This document shows positions 35,050 to 44,693 of a stretch of 64,000 nt of DNA, piece by piece. Source of the DNA: JAEUIX01 sp964611125 (GTDB lineage: Bacteria > Planctomycetota > Phycisphaerae > Phycisphaerales > UBA1924). Under the pieces are notes generated by a model that was not told the DNA's origin, searched no databases, and worked only from the letters and a program-made list of their open reading frames with translations. The number at the start of each line of letters is the position of its first letter. Within the stretch, counting starts at the first letter, position 1. The stretch spans positions 1 through 64,000 of the forward strand of contig CAZSZO010000001.1 of NCBI GenBank assembly GCA_964611125.1. The letters are read 5' to 3'. The position numbers were made by a program, and so were the translations under genes.

Positions 35050-37170
35050 CTACTTCGCCGCCAAGGCTTCCTTGACGCCCTTCACGCCCTCCACGCCCGT
35101 CGGGACCGTGATCGATGAGCCCTTGAAATCGGACCCCACCGGTTCGGCGCGGCCGCCAAGGTGCTCGGCCAGGAAGGCCTCGACGACGGCGTTGAAGGCG
35201 GTGTTGTTCTCGGGGCGGGCGAAGCCGTGGCCCTCGTCGGGGAAGAGCACATAGGTCACGGGAATCTTGCGGTCGGTCATGGCCTTGACGATCTGGTCCG
35301 CCTCGGCCTGCTTCACGCGCGGGTCGTTGGCGCCCTGGCCGATGAGCAGCGGCTTGCGGATCTGGTCGACCTTGAAGAGCGGCGAGCGGCTCTCGAGCAG
35401 CTTGCGGCCTTCCTCGGTGCGATGATCGCCGACACGGGTGGTCATGCTCTCGATCAGCGGGGCCCAGTACGGCGGGATCGAGTTCAGCAGCGTCACCAGG
35501 TTCGAAGGGCCGACGATATCAACCCCGCACGCGAAGACATCGGGGGTGAATGTCAGGCCCGCCAGCGTGGCGTAACCGCCGTACGAGCCGCCCATGATGG
35601 CGACCTTCGCTGGGTCGGCGATCTTCTCCTTCACGGCCCAGTTCACGGCGTCAATGAGGTCGTCGTGCATCTTGCCGGCCCACTCCTTGTTCGCGGCGTT
35701 GGTGAAGTCCTTCCCGAAGCCGGTCGACCCGCGGAAGTTCACCGAGAGCACCGCGTAGCCGCGGTTGGCCAGCCACTGGTGATTGGGGTTGAAACCCCAG
35801 GAATCACGGGCCCAGGGGCCGCCGTGCACCAGAAGCACCATGGGGACGGGCTTGCTCGGGCGGGCGTCGCCGTCGGTGTCGGCGTCGACGGGGACCGTGA
35901 GGTAGGAGACCATGTCGAGGCCGTCGCGGCTGCGGATGATGGTGGGGTGGAGCTTGGCGAAAGCGAGGCCTTCGAGGCTCTTGCGCCCGGCGAAGAGGAA
36001 CGTCGCCTTCTTCGCCGCGCGATCGTAGAAATACGTCCGGCTCGAGCCGGTGTCGACGATGAAGTTGGCGATCCACTTGCTGTCGTCGTGGCTGCGGCTG
36101 GCGATGACCAGCTCGCCGGGGCAGACGGTCTTGAGGTAGTCGAGATCGGGCTGGATCGACTTGTCCAGGATGGTCCACTCGTTGCGGAGGTAGTTGAACG
36201 AAACGGCCTGCACCGTCTGCTGGGTGGGGTGGATCATCGAACCGCTGACGTCGGCCTTGGGGTTCTCGGCGATGACCGCGGTCTTGCCGGTTTCCAGATC
36301 GATTGAGATCAGGGCGGAAGTGTTGCGCCCGCGCGACTCGGTCATGTACAGGGTCTTGCCGCTCTTGTCGAAACCGACCGGCGCCGTGCTGAGCGAGTCG
36401 GCATTGGGCACCGTCTGGAACGGGGCCCAGGTGGGCGCGACGGGCTCGGCGCCGCTGGGCCTGGTCTGCCCCCGATTGATGAGGATCTCGTTGCCGCCGT
36501 CGGCGGTGGGCTTCACGCCCAGCCGCACGGCATAGTCGTCATCAAGGACGAAATCGGCGAAGCCCTCGTTGCGGACCAGCAGGGTGAGTTTTCCCGTCGC
36601 GAGGTCGCACAGGTGAAGGTCGTGGAGCTGCGGGTTGCGGTTGTTGAGGCCCAGAACGATGGTCCCGGGAGACCGGTCGCTCACAGAATCGATGCGGGCG
36701 GCGGGGCGGAGGGGCTTGCCGTTGGGCTGCATGATGGGCTTGCCATCGGGGCCCTTGATGTCCTCAAACGGCGTGAGGTCGCGGGCCGCGGCGTCGGGGG
36801 TGGTGAGATCGATGGCGTAGACCTTCCAGTTCTCGTCGCCGCCGAGGTCCTGGGCATAGAGGATGTGCTGGTTGTTGTAGGCCCAGGAGTACTGGCGGAT
36901 GCCGCGCTTGGTGTCGCTGGTGACGGCGCGGGCCTGGTCGGGCTTATCCGCGGGGGCGACCCAGATGTTGAGTACGCCGTCCCTGGGGGCGAGATAGGCG
37001 ATCAGCTTTCCGTCGGGGCTGACCCTGGCCTGGCTCTTGTCGGGGTTGCTGAAGAGGACGCTGCGCGGGAAGAGCGGCGTTTCCTGGCCCGCCATCGCGG
37101 CGAGCGGGGCGCCGAAGGATCCGACGATTGAGAGGGCGATGGCGGAAGCGGAGCGGAAGTCGTTGCGCAT
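35050..37170 (-). CDS. Secreted S9-family peptidase (prolyl-oligopeptidase/acylaminoacyl-peptidase type)
   Basis: This 706-residue protein has a signal peptide (residues 1-28). Its N-terminal seven-bladed propeller has WD40/TolB-like strands such as ARVSPDGKLIAYLAP. The C-terminal alpha/beta-hydrolase domain has GGSYGGYATL with nucleophile Ser529, Asp616 in GANDPRV and His648 in DEGHGF. It should cleave short peptides in the periplasm. The LLVHGGPWARDSWGFNP oxyanion segment is also typical. A TACAAT box (complement 37240-37245) about 70 nt upstream of the ATG could be the -10. It lies downstream of the giant FecR gene on the same strand, 161 nt away. Confidence 0.93.
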   Translation of the reverse strand: MRNDFRSASAIALSIVGSFGAPLAAMAGQETPLFPRSVLFSNPDKSQARVSPDGKLIAYLAPRDGVLNIWVAPADKPDQARAVTSDTKRGIRQYSWAYNNQHILYAQDLGGDENWKVYAIDLTTPDAAARDLTPFEDIKGPDGKPIMQPNGKPLRPAARIDSVSDRSPGTIVLGLNNRNPQLHDLHLCDLATGKLTLLVRNEGFADFVLDDDYAVRLGVKPTADGGNEILINRGQTRPSGAEPVAPTWAPFQTVPNADSLSTAPVGFDKSGKTLYMTESRGRNTSALISIDLETGKTAVIAENPKADVSGSMIHPTQQTVQAVSFNYLRNEWTILDKSIQPDLDYLKTVCPGELVIASRSHDDSKWIANFIVDTGSSRTYFYDRAAKKATFLFAGRKSLEGLAFAKLHPTIIRSRDGLDMVSYLTVPVDADTDGDARPSKPVPMVLLVHGGPWARDSWGFNPNHQWLANRGYAVLSVNFRGSTGFGKDFTNAANKEWAGKMHDDLIDAVNWAVKEKIADPAKVAIMGGSYGGYATLAGLTFTPDVFACGVDIVGPSNLVTLLNSIPPYWAPLIESMTTRVGDHRTEEGRKLLESRSPLFKVDQIRKPLLIGQGANDPRVKQAEADQIVKAMTDRKIPVTYVLFPDEGHGFARPENNTAFNAVVEAFLAEHLGGRAEPVGSDFKGSSITVPTGVEGVKGVKEALAAK

Positions 37171-37239
37171 GAAGCACTCCGGACGAATCGGCGGCGGACC
37201 GCCGCCAGGCCCCCAGGCCGTCGAAAGGCGGTCCGCTCG

Positions 37240-37245
37240 ATTGTA
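37240..37245 (-). promoter_or_regulatory. Possible -10 element (TACAAT) for the S9 peptidase gene
   Basis: TACAAT on the minus strand matches five of six consensus bases. No convincing -35 is at the right distance. The leader would be about 63 nt. Confidence 0.3.
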
Positions 37246-37331
37246 AAGATGCTATGCGGAAGCGATTCCGGCGGGATCCAGACGGCCCCGGCGCCCGGGG
37301 GGGGACGGAGGGGAGGGGTCCTCGGAGTGAA

Positions 37332-40300
37332 TCAAAGCGGCCGGCAGGGGTGGCCGCCGGGCAGGGCGTTGCGGAAGTCGGTGATAGCCCGGCCGACGCC
37401 GGAACGCTGGTTGACCCGCGACTGGAGCGCCGGGCCGAGCTGGCTAGACAGCTCGGAGCTGCCGGCGCAGGTCGAGGAATCGGTGGCGGAGTTGATGATC
37501 GCGGTGCGGGCCATCGCCGCGACGACGCCCGAATCGAGGGCCCTCTGGGTGTAGGCGAGGTCGGCGAATTGCGCCGACAGGCCGCGCAGGTCGATGGCCC
37601 CGCCTGGGTTCGAGAGGTTGGCGGGCAGAGGGCCGATGGCGGGGAGGTTTGCGGCGAGGCCGAACGGGCCGCGGTTGATCGATGAGGGCTGCGAGCGGGT
37701 GCTGGGCACCGTGGGGCGGGAGGTGCCGTTGACGCCGGCGGGGTCGATGGTGAAGGAAAAGGGTGTGGCGCCGGTGGAGGCGAAGGCGCCGGTGACGGTG
37801 ACCAGGCCGTTGTTCACGGCGATGCCCGAGACGCTCGTCACGGTGGAGAAGGCCGAGAAGCCCGGCGCGTTGTTGAGGGTGTTGGGGTCAACCTGGAGCT
37901 GGCCCGAGCCGGTCGACCAGGCGTCGACGAGGAAGTTGCTGCGGGGGTCGATCTCGATGATCGAGAAGCCGTTGCTGAAGTTCGGGGTGAAGATGGTGCC
38001 GCGGGCGGGCGCCGCGCCCAGGGCGAGCGACGAGTCGCCGGCGCTCACGCCCAGGCCGGGCATGTCGATGACAACGCCCCCGAGGGTCACGTTGGCGCCA
38101 TTGAAGTTGAGCTCAGAAATGCTGAATGGCGCGGCGCCGGAGCGCGTGCCCGCGAAGACCCGCCCATCGATCGAGGCCAGGCCCGACAGACGGGTGGCGC
38201 CGGTGTTGAGCGTGCCGGCGGCGGCGAAGATGCCCCCGCCCAGGGGAGCGGTGCGGAAAGTCGAACTGAAGCCGGTCCCGGTGTCGCGGGTCTCCATGCG
38301 GAGGAACTGCTGGTCAGAGTTGTTCAGGAAGCGGAGCGTAAGGCCGCCGCCGGTGGGCGTTCCGACCGAGCCCGAGCTGTCGATGGCCGCGATGCTCGCG
38401 CCCTGGTTGAAGATCCCCTGAACAACCCCTTCGATATCGCGGAAAACCAGCTGGCCCGCGGCCTCGTCGACTTCGGCGAAGCGGAGGAAGTCCGGCGTGA
38501 ACTGACAGGGGTGGGCGAAGTCGATGCCGTTGTAGAAGCGGTTGAGCGTCTGACCGACGCCGGACTGCTGTCCCGCAGCGATCGTGGTGAGGGGGATGAG
38601 GTTCCCGTACTCGGTCGTCAACACGCAGCTGGCGGTGTCGAGAGAGCGATCCTCGATATGCCGCCGGATCATGTTGGTGACGGTGGCGGTCACGTTCGCG
38701 TCGGGGACGTAGCCCATGGCGCTGAAGACTGAGTCGACGCGCGCGTCAATCGGCCCGGCGGGCGCCGCGGCGGGGACAACCCCCTGGCTCGGGGGCCGCT
38801 GATTCGAAGCCAACGAGATCGGGAAGTTGGTGGTGGTGGTGAAGCCGGTGATCACCGGGCCGCCCGCCGCAGCGGGGTCGACGTACATGAAGGCGAGTTG
38901 GCTGCCGGCGCCGACGACGGAGTAGACCAGGATGTTGTTGACCGCAGCGACGCTGAGGATCTGGGTGATCTCGGAGGGGTTGAAGCCGCTGGGGGGCGTC
39001 ACACCCGCGCCGAGCACAAAGGGCGTCACGGACCGGATGAAGCTGTTGCGCGGATCGAACTCGATCAGGATCCGGTCGGAGAGCGTCGGAGATGGCGTCG
39101 AATCGAGCGAGCCGACCGCCAGCAGCGAACCCCGCTGGGTCGAGCCGGTGAAGGCGGGATCGAAGTCAAAGCCCGGGAAGGTCGCGATGCGGGTCTGGGC
39201 GGAGGTGGAGGTGTTGATGTTGTAGATGGTGAACTGAGCGAAGGCCGGATCGAACGTCGTGGCAGTGTAGATCTGCGGCCCAGAGCCGAAGTTGAGAACG
39301 CCAAGACCAGTCATCAGCGGCGTCAGCGGACCGCCTGCGCCCGCCACGATGGTGGGCGGGGCGCCTGTGGGCGGATAGGCGACCTGATCGATCTGAAACT
39401 GGGTGTTGGGCGTGGAGAAGGTCGAGCGGAGCTGGTACAGGGTGGTGGTGGTCGCCCCGAGGTCGATGGCCAGGCCGCTGGCGATCGCTGAGGAGGGTGA
39501 GGCGAGGGTCGAGCCGGAGACCGGGCCGTCTGACATCAATGACGGGCCGCTGAACGTAAGCACACGCAAGCTGCCGTCGGGCTGGATGTAGACGACCTGA
39601 TTGTCGAAGCCCCCGGCGCCGGCGCCGCCTGGGATCTGGCACGGGTGGGAGGGCGCGATCGACAGGCGGTAGTCGTTGACGGCCTGGCCGACGCCGGAGT
39701 TCTGATTGGCGTGGGGGCTGAGGAAGCTCCCGAGCTGAGCGGGGTTGAGCAGGACCTCGCAACTGGGCGGATTGACCGAGCTGTCGATGATCGCGCCGGC
39801 CACCATGCGCTGGAAGGCCAGACGGCCGGCGGCGCCGGGGCTGTACGCCGTGGAGCCGAAGAACCCGATGCTGAGGTCGATCATCGAGGTGGGCGACGAG
39901 AGAACCAGCGGGGCCGGCGGGGCGAAGACCGTCTCGGAGGCGATCCCCAGCACGTCGCGCATCGACTCGCTGACACGCACGATCGTCGGCGACGCTGACG
40001 TACCCGCGGCGGCGGGGTCGATCTGGAGGAAGTACCGCTGGCCGGTGGTCAAGTCGAGGATGCTGACGACCAGCCGGTTGCTGACGAAGCCCGAGCCGGT
40101 CAGCTCGAAATCGTGCGAGGCGAGGATGTTGAGATCGAGGCCCTGCGGCGCGACGGTCGTCGGGCCGAACGAAAACTGGTCGACGTCGCGCACGTACCGG
40201 TTCCGGGGATCAACCTCGAAGAGGCTGGGCAACAGGCCCGGGGTGGCCGCCGTCGTTGTATCGCCGATGATGAACAGCGAGCCCCGCTCGTTGGACCCGG

Positions 40301-42650
40301 CGATCTCCGTACCGAGATCGCGGAACGGCAGGGCCATCCGGGCCTGGTGCGCGGCGTCCGTGATGTCATAAATCTGGTACGACTCGGGGGTGAACTGATC
40401 ATCCAGGCCGCCGGCGAAGACGCGCGTGCCGATGGCGCCGAGCCCGGTGAAAATTGGGTCAGAGGCGGAGTAGCTCCGCACGGGGGAGAAGCTGGGCGAG
40501 GTGCTGTTGATGTCCAGAACCGAGAGCAGCGAGCCCGACGGAACATCCTGGAGCAGATAGAGCAAGCGCGACTGCGTCCCCGGATCAGTCGCGATGGCCA
40601 AGCCCGTCTCGGCGCTGGTGTCAAAGCTCAGACCGCTGTAAACCAGCGTCTCGTTGTCGCTGAGGTCGCGCCCGTAGACGTTGCCATCGCTCGCGAGATG
40701 GAGCAGCGGCGGGAGGCGGCCGACCTGCCCGGTGCGGAGGCACGGATGGTTGATGGGGAGGCTGTTGCGGAAGTCCGTCACCGCCAGACCCACGCCGCCG
40801 ACCTGATTGACGTGGGCCGTCAGCGGCGCCCCCAACTGACCCGAAATCCCCGAGGTCGCGCACGCCGAGGGTGAGGCCGCCGTGCGGGCGAGCTCGCCGA
40901 AGACCAGGTCGCGGAACACGGGCGAGGTCGCCGCCACGGCGGTGTAGCCCATCTGGGCGAAAATGGGGTTCAAGGCGGGGTCGATCAGCCCGGCTTGGGC
41001 GGCCAGCACCAGCGGCCCCGGCGGCGGGTTGGCGGATTCGCTGGCGAGGCCGGGAAGCGCCGTTGAGCTGAGCGCAATGGCGACAATCGACGGCGAGGTC
41101 GCCGTGCCCATCGCGGCCGGATCGATGACGACGAAGTACGGCCCGACCTGCGCAATCAGCCGATCGCCCGCAAAGGCAAGTCCCTGGAGCGGCCCGGTCA
41201 GCGTGACGCCGGGGCTCACGCCGGAGCCGTAAACCGTCGTGGGCCCGGTGATCAGCGGGGGCGCCGTCCGCAGGACCGCGTTGCTGCGCGGATCAACCTC
41301 GAAGAAACTGCCGGCCACAAAGGGCGCCGCGACGCCGACGGGCGTGCCGTAGACCCAGACGCTGCCGCGCTCGTTGACCCCGGCGAGCTCGCCGCCCAGT
41401 CGCAAGGGCAGAACCATCCGACGGTTGAGCGTCGGGGACCCGGGGGTGATCTCATAAATGCTTGATTCAAAGTCCGTCGACGAGACACTGGGACGGCCGC
41501 CGGTGAAGAGCCGCCCGCCGATGGCGCCCAGGCCAGCGATAGCCTCGGACCCCGTCGAACTGGCGCCGCGCGGCGTGAAGACCGAGTCCGCCGTGCCGAG
41601 GTCAAGCCCGAGCAGGCTCCACGCCGACGCACTGGGGCCGATCTCCAGCCGGAAGAAGACCCTTCCGCCGGAAGTCTGCCCGATCGCCAGCCCCGCGGCC
41701 GAGGCGGCGGGGTCGAAGCTGTTCGTGAAGTCGGTCCCCGACCGCACCTCCGATGTCGTGCCGTCAGCGACGCCCTCCCGCTGGAGCGTGGCGGTGGAGC
41801 CATCAAAGACGATGTACGCAAAGTCGCTGGGGCCGACCGCGGCGCCGCCCGGGGCGTTGCGGATCTGGCGGGGGCCGCCGCCGCCGGTGATCTGGCCCAG
41901 CGACTGTCCGCCGCCGGGCGCGTTGTTGACCTGCTGCCGCTCATCCCCCTGGCGGGCCGCCGGGGCCCCGACATCGACGCGAGTCTGGTCGAGCGAGCGG
42001 GCCGCCGGGTCGGGGGCCTGCGCGTCAGTCTGCTGCTGCTGGACGATCGTCGATGTGGTCCCGGTATCGCGATAGGTCACGGCGATCACGCCGGTGTTGT
42101 TCTCGGCGCCGTACGAGAGCGTCGGCTGGCCCGGGGTCACTTCCATATAGCCGGTGGTGCCCTTGACCGCCAGCGTGGCGTCGGGCGCCTGGATCTTCAC
42201 GTCGTTGGCGACCGTGGTCGACGAGACTTCAAACTTCACACGCCCGTACGGAAGATCGACGGTGGTCTTCTCCACCCCGGAGCGGCTGATCGCTTCCTTG
42301 ATCCCCACGCGCGACGCCCGGTCGATCGTCAGAATCTGCCCAGCGCCGATCTTGATCTGCACCGCCGAGCGGATCGCCGTCTCGACCTCGCCGCCTTCAG
42401 GAATCACCGCCCCGACCTTGGCCGATTGCCACGCGGCGTCCGGGCCGGTCCGATATCTCACCTTGCCCTCGACCGCCATGATCACGCCCTGGGAGGCTCC
42501 GCCAGCGGGTTGGCTGCGGCCTGCCGCGGCATAAACCGCCGCGGCGGTTGTTCTGATCGCCACAGCCGGGGGCAGGACCTCAGCGCGAGCGGGGAACGAG
42601 GCGCCGAAGGCGAGTGAGCCGCCGACGAGAGCGCGGGCGATGCTGGTCAT
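37332..42650 (-). CDS. Giant secreted FecR-domain protein with four internal repeats
   Basis: This 1772-residue protein has a signal peptide (residues 1-23). A FecR-type domain spans about 55-200 (VIMAVEGKVRYRTGPDAAWQ, EGGEVETAIRSAVQIKIG, ASRVGIKEAI, PDATLAVKGTTGYMEV). A Gln/Asp/Pro-rich linker follows, then four repeats of 367-387 residues. Each repeat has GLGAIGxRxFxGG, NERGS and EVDPRSN segments and ends in a Cys about 30-40 residues before a closing motif of the form SGVGxAxxDFRNxLPxxHPC. The HPC cysteines are residues 637, 1004, 1382 and 1769. The repeats look like beta-rich propeller units, probably disulfide-bonded. The start is set by the signal peptide and AGGGGA; the frame continues upstream only as antisense to the kinase gene. 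Surface sensing or adhesion is a guess. Confidence 0.78.
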   Translation of the reverse strand: MTSIARALVGGSLAFGASFPARAEVLPPAVAIRTTAAAVYAAAGRSQPAGGASQGVIMAVEGKVRYRTGPDAAWQSAKVGAVIPEGGEVETAIRSAVQIKIGAGQILTIDRASRVGIKEAISRSGVEKTTVDLPYGRVKFEVSSTTVANDVKIQAPDATLAVKGTTGYMEVTPGQPTLSYGAENNTGVIAVTYRDTGTTSTIVQQQQTDAQAPDPAARSLDQTRVDVGAPAARQGDERQQVNNAPGGGQSLGQITGGGGPRQIRNAPGGAAVGPSDFAYIVFDGSTATLQREGVADGTTSEVRSGTDFTNSFDPAASAAGLAIGQTSGGRVFFRLEIGPSASAWSLLGLDLGTADSVFTPRGASSTGSEAIAGLGAIGGRLFTGGRPSVSSTDFESSIYEITPGSPTLNRRMVLPLRLGGELAGVNERGSVWVYGTPVGVAAPFVAGSFFEVDPRSNAVLRTAPPLITGPTTVYGSGVSPGVTLTGPLQGLAFAGDRLIAQVGPYFVVIDPAAMGTATSPSIVAIALSSTALPGLASESANPPPGPLVLAAQAGLIDPALNPIFAQMGYTAVAATSPVFRDLVFGELARTAASPSACATSGISGQLGAPLTAHVNQVGGVGLAVTDFRNSLPINHPCLRTGQVGRLPPLLHLASDGNVYGRDLSDNETLVYSGLSFDTSAETGLAIATDPGTQSRLLYLLQDVPSGSLLSVLDINSTSPSFSPVRSYSASDPIFTGLGAIGTRVFAGGLDDQFTPESYQIYDITDAAHQARMALPFRDLGTEIAGSNERGSLFIIGDTTTAATPGLLPSLFEVDPRNRYVRDVDQFSFGPTTVAPQGLDLNILASHDFELTGSGFVSNRLVVSILDLTTGQRYFLQIDPAAAGTSASPTIVRVSESMRDVLGIASETVFAPPAPLVLSSPTSMIDLSIGFFGSTAYSPGAAGRLAFQRMVAGAIIDSSVNPPSCEVLLNPAQLGSFLSPHANQNSGVGQAVNDYRLSIAPSHPCQIPGGAGAGGFDNQVVYIQPDGSLRVLTFSGPSLMSDGPVSGSTLASPSSAIASGLAIDLGATTTTLYQLRSTFSTPNTQFQIDQVAYPPTGAPPTIVAGAGGPLTPLMTGLGVLNFGSGPQIYTATTFDPAFAQFTIYNINTSTSAQTRIATFPGFDFDPAFTGSTQRGSLLAVGSLDSTPSPTLSDRILIEFDPRNSFIRSVTPFVLGAGVTPPSGFNPSEITQILSVAAVNNILVYSVVGAGSQLAFMYVDPAAAGGPVITGFTTTTNFPISLASNQRPPSQGVVPAAAPAGPIDARVDSVFSAMGYVPDANVTATVTNMIRRHIEDRSLDTASCVLTTEYGNLIPLTTIAAGQQSGVGQTLNRFYNGIDFAHPCQFTPDFLRFAEVDEAAGQLVFRDIEGVVQGIFNQGASIAAIDSSGSVGTPTGGGLTLRFLNNSDQQFLRMETRDTGTGFSSTFRTAPLGGGIFAAAGTLNTGATRLSGLASIDGRVFAGTRSGAAPFSISELNFNGANVTLGGVVIDMPGLGVSAGDSSLALGAAPARGTIFTPNFSNGFSIIEIDPRSNFLVDAWSTGSGQLQVDPNTLNNAPGFSAFSTVTSVSGIAVNNGLVTVTGAFASTGATPFSFTIDPAGVNGTSRPTVPSTRSQPSSINRGPFGLAANLPAIGPLPANLSNPGGAIDLRGLSAQFADLAYTQRALDSGVVAAMARTAIINSATDSSTCAGSSELSSQLGPALQSRVNQRSGVGRAITDFRNALPGGHPCRPL
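37344..41850 (-). repeat. Four tandem about 1.1-kb protein-coding repeats inside the FecR gene
   Basis: The HPC-coding ends lie at 37344-37352, 38505-38513, 39639-39647 and 40740-40748, spaced 1161, 1134 and 1101 nt apart. The units are diverged: the protein motifs repeat but the DNA is not near-identical. This suggests old duplication rather than recent slippage. Confidence 0.7.
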
Positions 42651-42781
42651 GGAGAGTCCCCTGGCGATCAGGCTGGTTCCCCCCGGCGGCGATCGGTTGG
42701 CGCCTGACGCCGGGGGAGCCCAATTTATCGGATGATGGGGCTCCCAACCCAAATCCTGACCAGTGGATTGCGCGTCCGGCT

Positions 42782-42787
42782 TAGACT
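42782..42787 (+). promoter_or_regulatory. Putative -10 element (TAGACT) of a leaderless promoter
   Basis: TAGACT ends 8 nt before the ATG of the histidine kinase at 42796. There is no Shine-Dalgarno in between. Confidence 0.42.
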
Positions 42788-42795
42788 GTTGAACG

Positions 42796-44583
42796 ATGTT
42801 CCGCGGGATCTCCCTCGCCAACAAGTGCCTGCTGCTCTTCGGGGCCGCGGTGGTGCTGATCATTCTGGCGGCACTGACTGTGCCCTGGCTGCGGCTGAAC
42901 GCCCTGGTGGAGGACGACGGCGTGGAGGCCTCGCGCCAGATGGTTCGCGTGTGGGAGGCGATGCGCAAAAACATCCCGCCGCCCGCCCGTGAAGACGAGG
43001 CCGAGAGCAAACGGCCGGAGATCGCGGATGTCGAGGGCGGACGCATCCAGTTGGTTCCCGGGGATCAGATCGGCATTGAACGACGCCGCGACCCCTTCGT
43101 AGGGGAGGCCTGGGACCGGATGCTCGAGCGCGACAGCGTGAGCGAGCACGCTTCGGCCAGCTGGCGGCTGCTGCAGCGCGAGTACCGCTACGCGCGGGCT
43201 TTGCGCGACGAACGCGGCAAGCTGGCGAGCCTGGTGATCCTGCAGCGAGTCTCCCCGCACGCCGCCCGCGACATGCTCGCCAACACCGTCTACCTCCTCA
43301 GCGCAGGCTGCGTGGCCCTCGGGCTGGCGGTGCTCGTGTTCTACCTGATCACCAACAAGCTGATCCTGAGCCCGGTCCGCTCTCTGCGGGAGACCGCCGA
43401 CGAGGTGCGCGGGGGCAATCTGAACATCCGATCCGAGATCCAGACCGGCGATGAATTCGAGGAGCTGGCCGAGACGTTTAACGAGATGCTCACGGCCCTC
43501 CAGGACACGCAGAAGAGCCTGCGATCGATCAACACCGAACTCGACAAGCGTGTTGACGCCCTGGAGAGTCAGAACCTGGCCCTGAACGACGCCAACCGCC
43601 TCAAGGGCGAGTTCCTCGCCAACGTCAGCCACGAGCTCCGCACGCCGCTCAACTCGATCCTGGGTTTCGCCGAGCTGCTCACCGACGCCGCGCACAAGGA
43701 ATCGGAGGCGGGCGATGACTCCACCCGCCTGACCAAACGGCGCCGGTACCTTGAGAACATCCTTTCCGCGGGGCGGTCGCTGCTGGACCTGATCAACGGC
43801 CTGCTCGAGATGGCCAAGATCGAGGCCGGCAAGGCCGACATCACCATCGAGAAGGTCGATCTCCGGGCCACCGGCGAGGGTCTGGTTGCGCTGGTGCGCC
43901 CCCTGGCCGACAAGCGGGGCGTCGAGCTTCGCCTGGAGATCACCGGCGAGGGCCCTGTCGAGATCGAGTCGGACGGAAAGAAGCTCCAGCAGATCGTGTT
44001 CAACCTCCTCTCCAACGCCGTGAAGTTCACCGGAGACACCGCCGAGAAGATCGCGGCGGAGCGGGCCGACGCGATCGACCGCCAGGAGGGCCTGGATGAC
44101 GCTGACGCGCTCGCAGGCGGAGCGGGGGGCGCGGGGGCGGGCGGCCCGAGCGTCGGCGCAGCCCAGGGCGCAGGCGGTGACGCGCCGCCCCGCACCGCGT
44201 CGGTCCGGCAGGCGATCGTGACCCTGCGGATCGAGCCCCTGCTCAGCCGCTCAGCCGGCGGGCAGGACACCCAGGACAAGATCCGCATCAGCGTGCTCGA
44301 CACCGGGCCGGGGATCGCCCCTGAGCACCTGGGCGTGATTTTCGACAAGTTCACGCAGATCGATCGCGGCCTCACCCGCAAGCACTCCGGCACGGGCCTG
44401 GGCCTGTCCATCTGCAAGGAGCTGACGACCCTGCTGCAGGGTGAGATCGCGGTGCAGAGCGAGATCGGGCGAGGGTCGATGTTCTCGGTGATTTTGCCCG
44501 CCCGGCTCGACCTGGCCCGGATCGAGGAGATCAGGCTGGAATCGCAGTTCCGCGGAACCCTCGCCAGCCGACGCGCGGGCTGA
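42796..44583 (+). CDS. Membrane sensor histidine kinase
   Basis: This 595-residue protein has two membrane segments (about residues 10-32 and 165-190) flanking a periplasmic sensor of about 130 residues. A HAMP domain (ILSPVRSLRETADEVRGGNL) and a short coiled coil follow. HisKA has VSHELRTPLNSILGFAELL with the phospho-acceptor His, and the HATPase domain has NLLSNAVKFT, DTGPGIAPEHLG and GTGLGLSICKEL. About 60 extra Gly/Ala-rich residues lie between the N box and the DTGPG box. No response regulator is adjacent, so its output is unknown. It is divergent from the giant FecR gene with 145 nt between them, so the two may be co-regulated. Confidence 0.92.
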   Translation: MFRGISLANKCLLLFGAAVVLIILAALTVPWLRLNALVEDDGVEASRQMVRVWEAMRKNIPPPAREDEAESKRPEIADVEGGRIQLVPGDQIGIERRRDPFVGEAWDRMLERDSVSEHASASWRLLQREYRYARALRDERGKLASLVILQRVSPHAARDMLANTVYLLSAGCVALGLAVLVFYLITNKLILSPVRSLRETADEVRGGNLNIRSEIQTGDEFEELAETFNEMLTALQDTQKSLRSINTELDKRVDALESQNLALNDANRLKGEFLANVSHELRTPLNSILGFAELLTDAAHKESEAGDDSTRLTKRRRYLENILSAGRSLLDLINGLLEMAKIEAGKADITIEKVDLRATGEGLVALVRPLADKRGVELRLEITGEGPVEIESDGKKLQQIVFNLLSNAVKFTGDTAEKIAAERADAIDRQEGLDDADALAGGAGGAGAGGPSVGAAQGAGGDAPPRTASVRQAIVTLRIEPLLSRSAGGQDTQDKIRISVLDTGPGIAPEHLGVIFDKFTQIDRGLTRKHSGTGLGLSICKELTTLLQGEIAVQSEIGRGSMFSVILPARLDLARIEEIRLESQFRGTLASRRAG

Positions 44584-44679
44584 CTCCCGGGAGCGTCACG
44601 CTCATGGACGATTTCCCGACCGCCTGGCGGCGCCGGCCCGGTCACCGGCCGCCGCTGGGGCCGGGGGGGGTTGTCCGCT

Positions 44680-44685
44680 TACCAT
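44680..44685 (+). promoter_or_regulatory. Putative -10 element (TACCAT) of a leaderless promoter for nadB
   Basis: TACCAT, 8 nt before the ATG, lies within GCTTACCATC. The same ten bases precede proB. Confidence 0.48.
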
Positions 44686-44693
44686 CAGGGTGA

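Noticed and set aside
42651..43046. Upstream extension of the FecR gene
   Set aside because: It overlaps the divergent histidine kinase start and lacks similarity to secreted proteins. A signal peptide begins at 42650.
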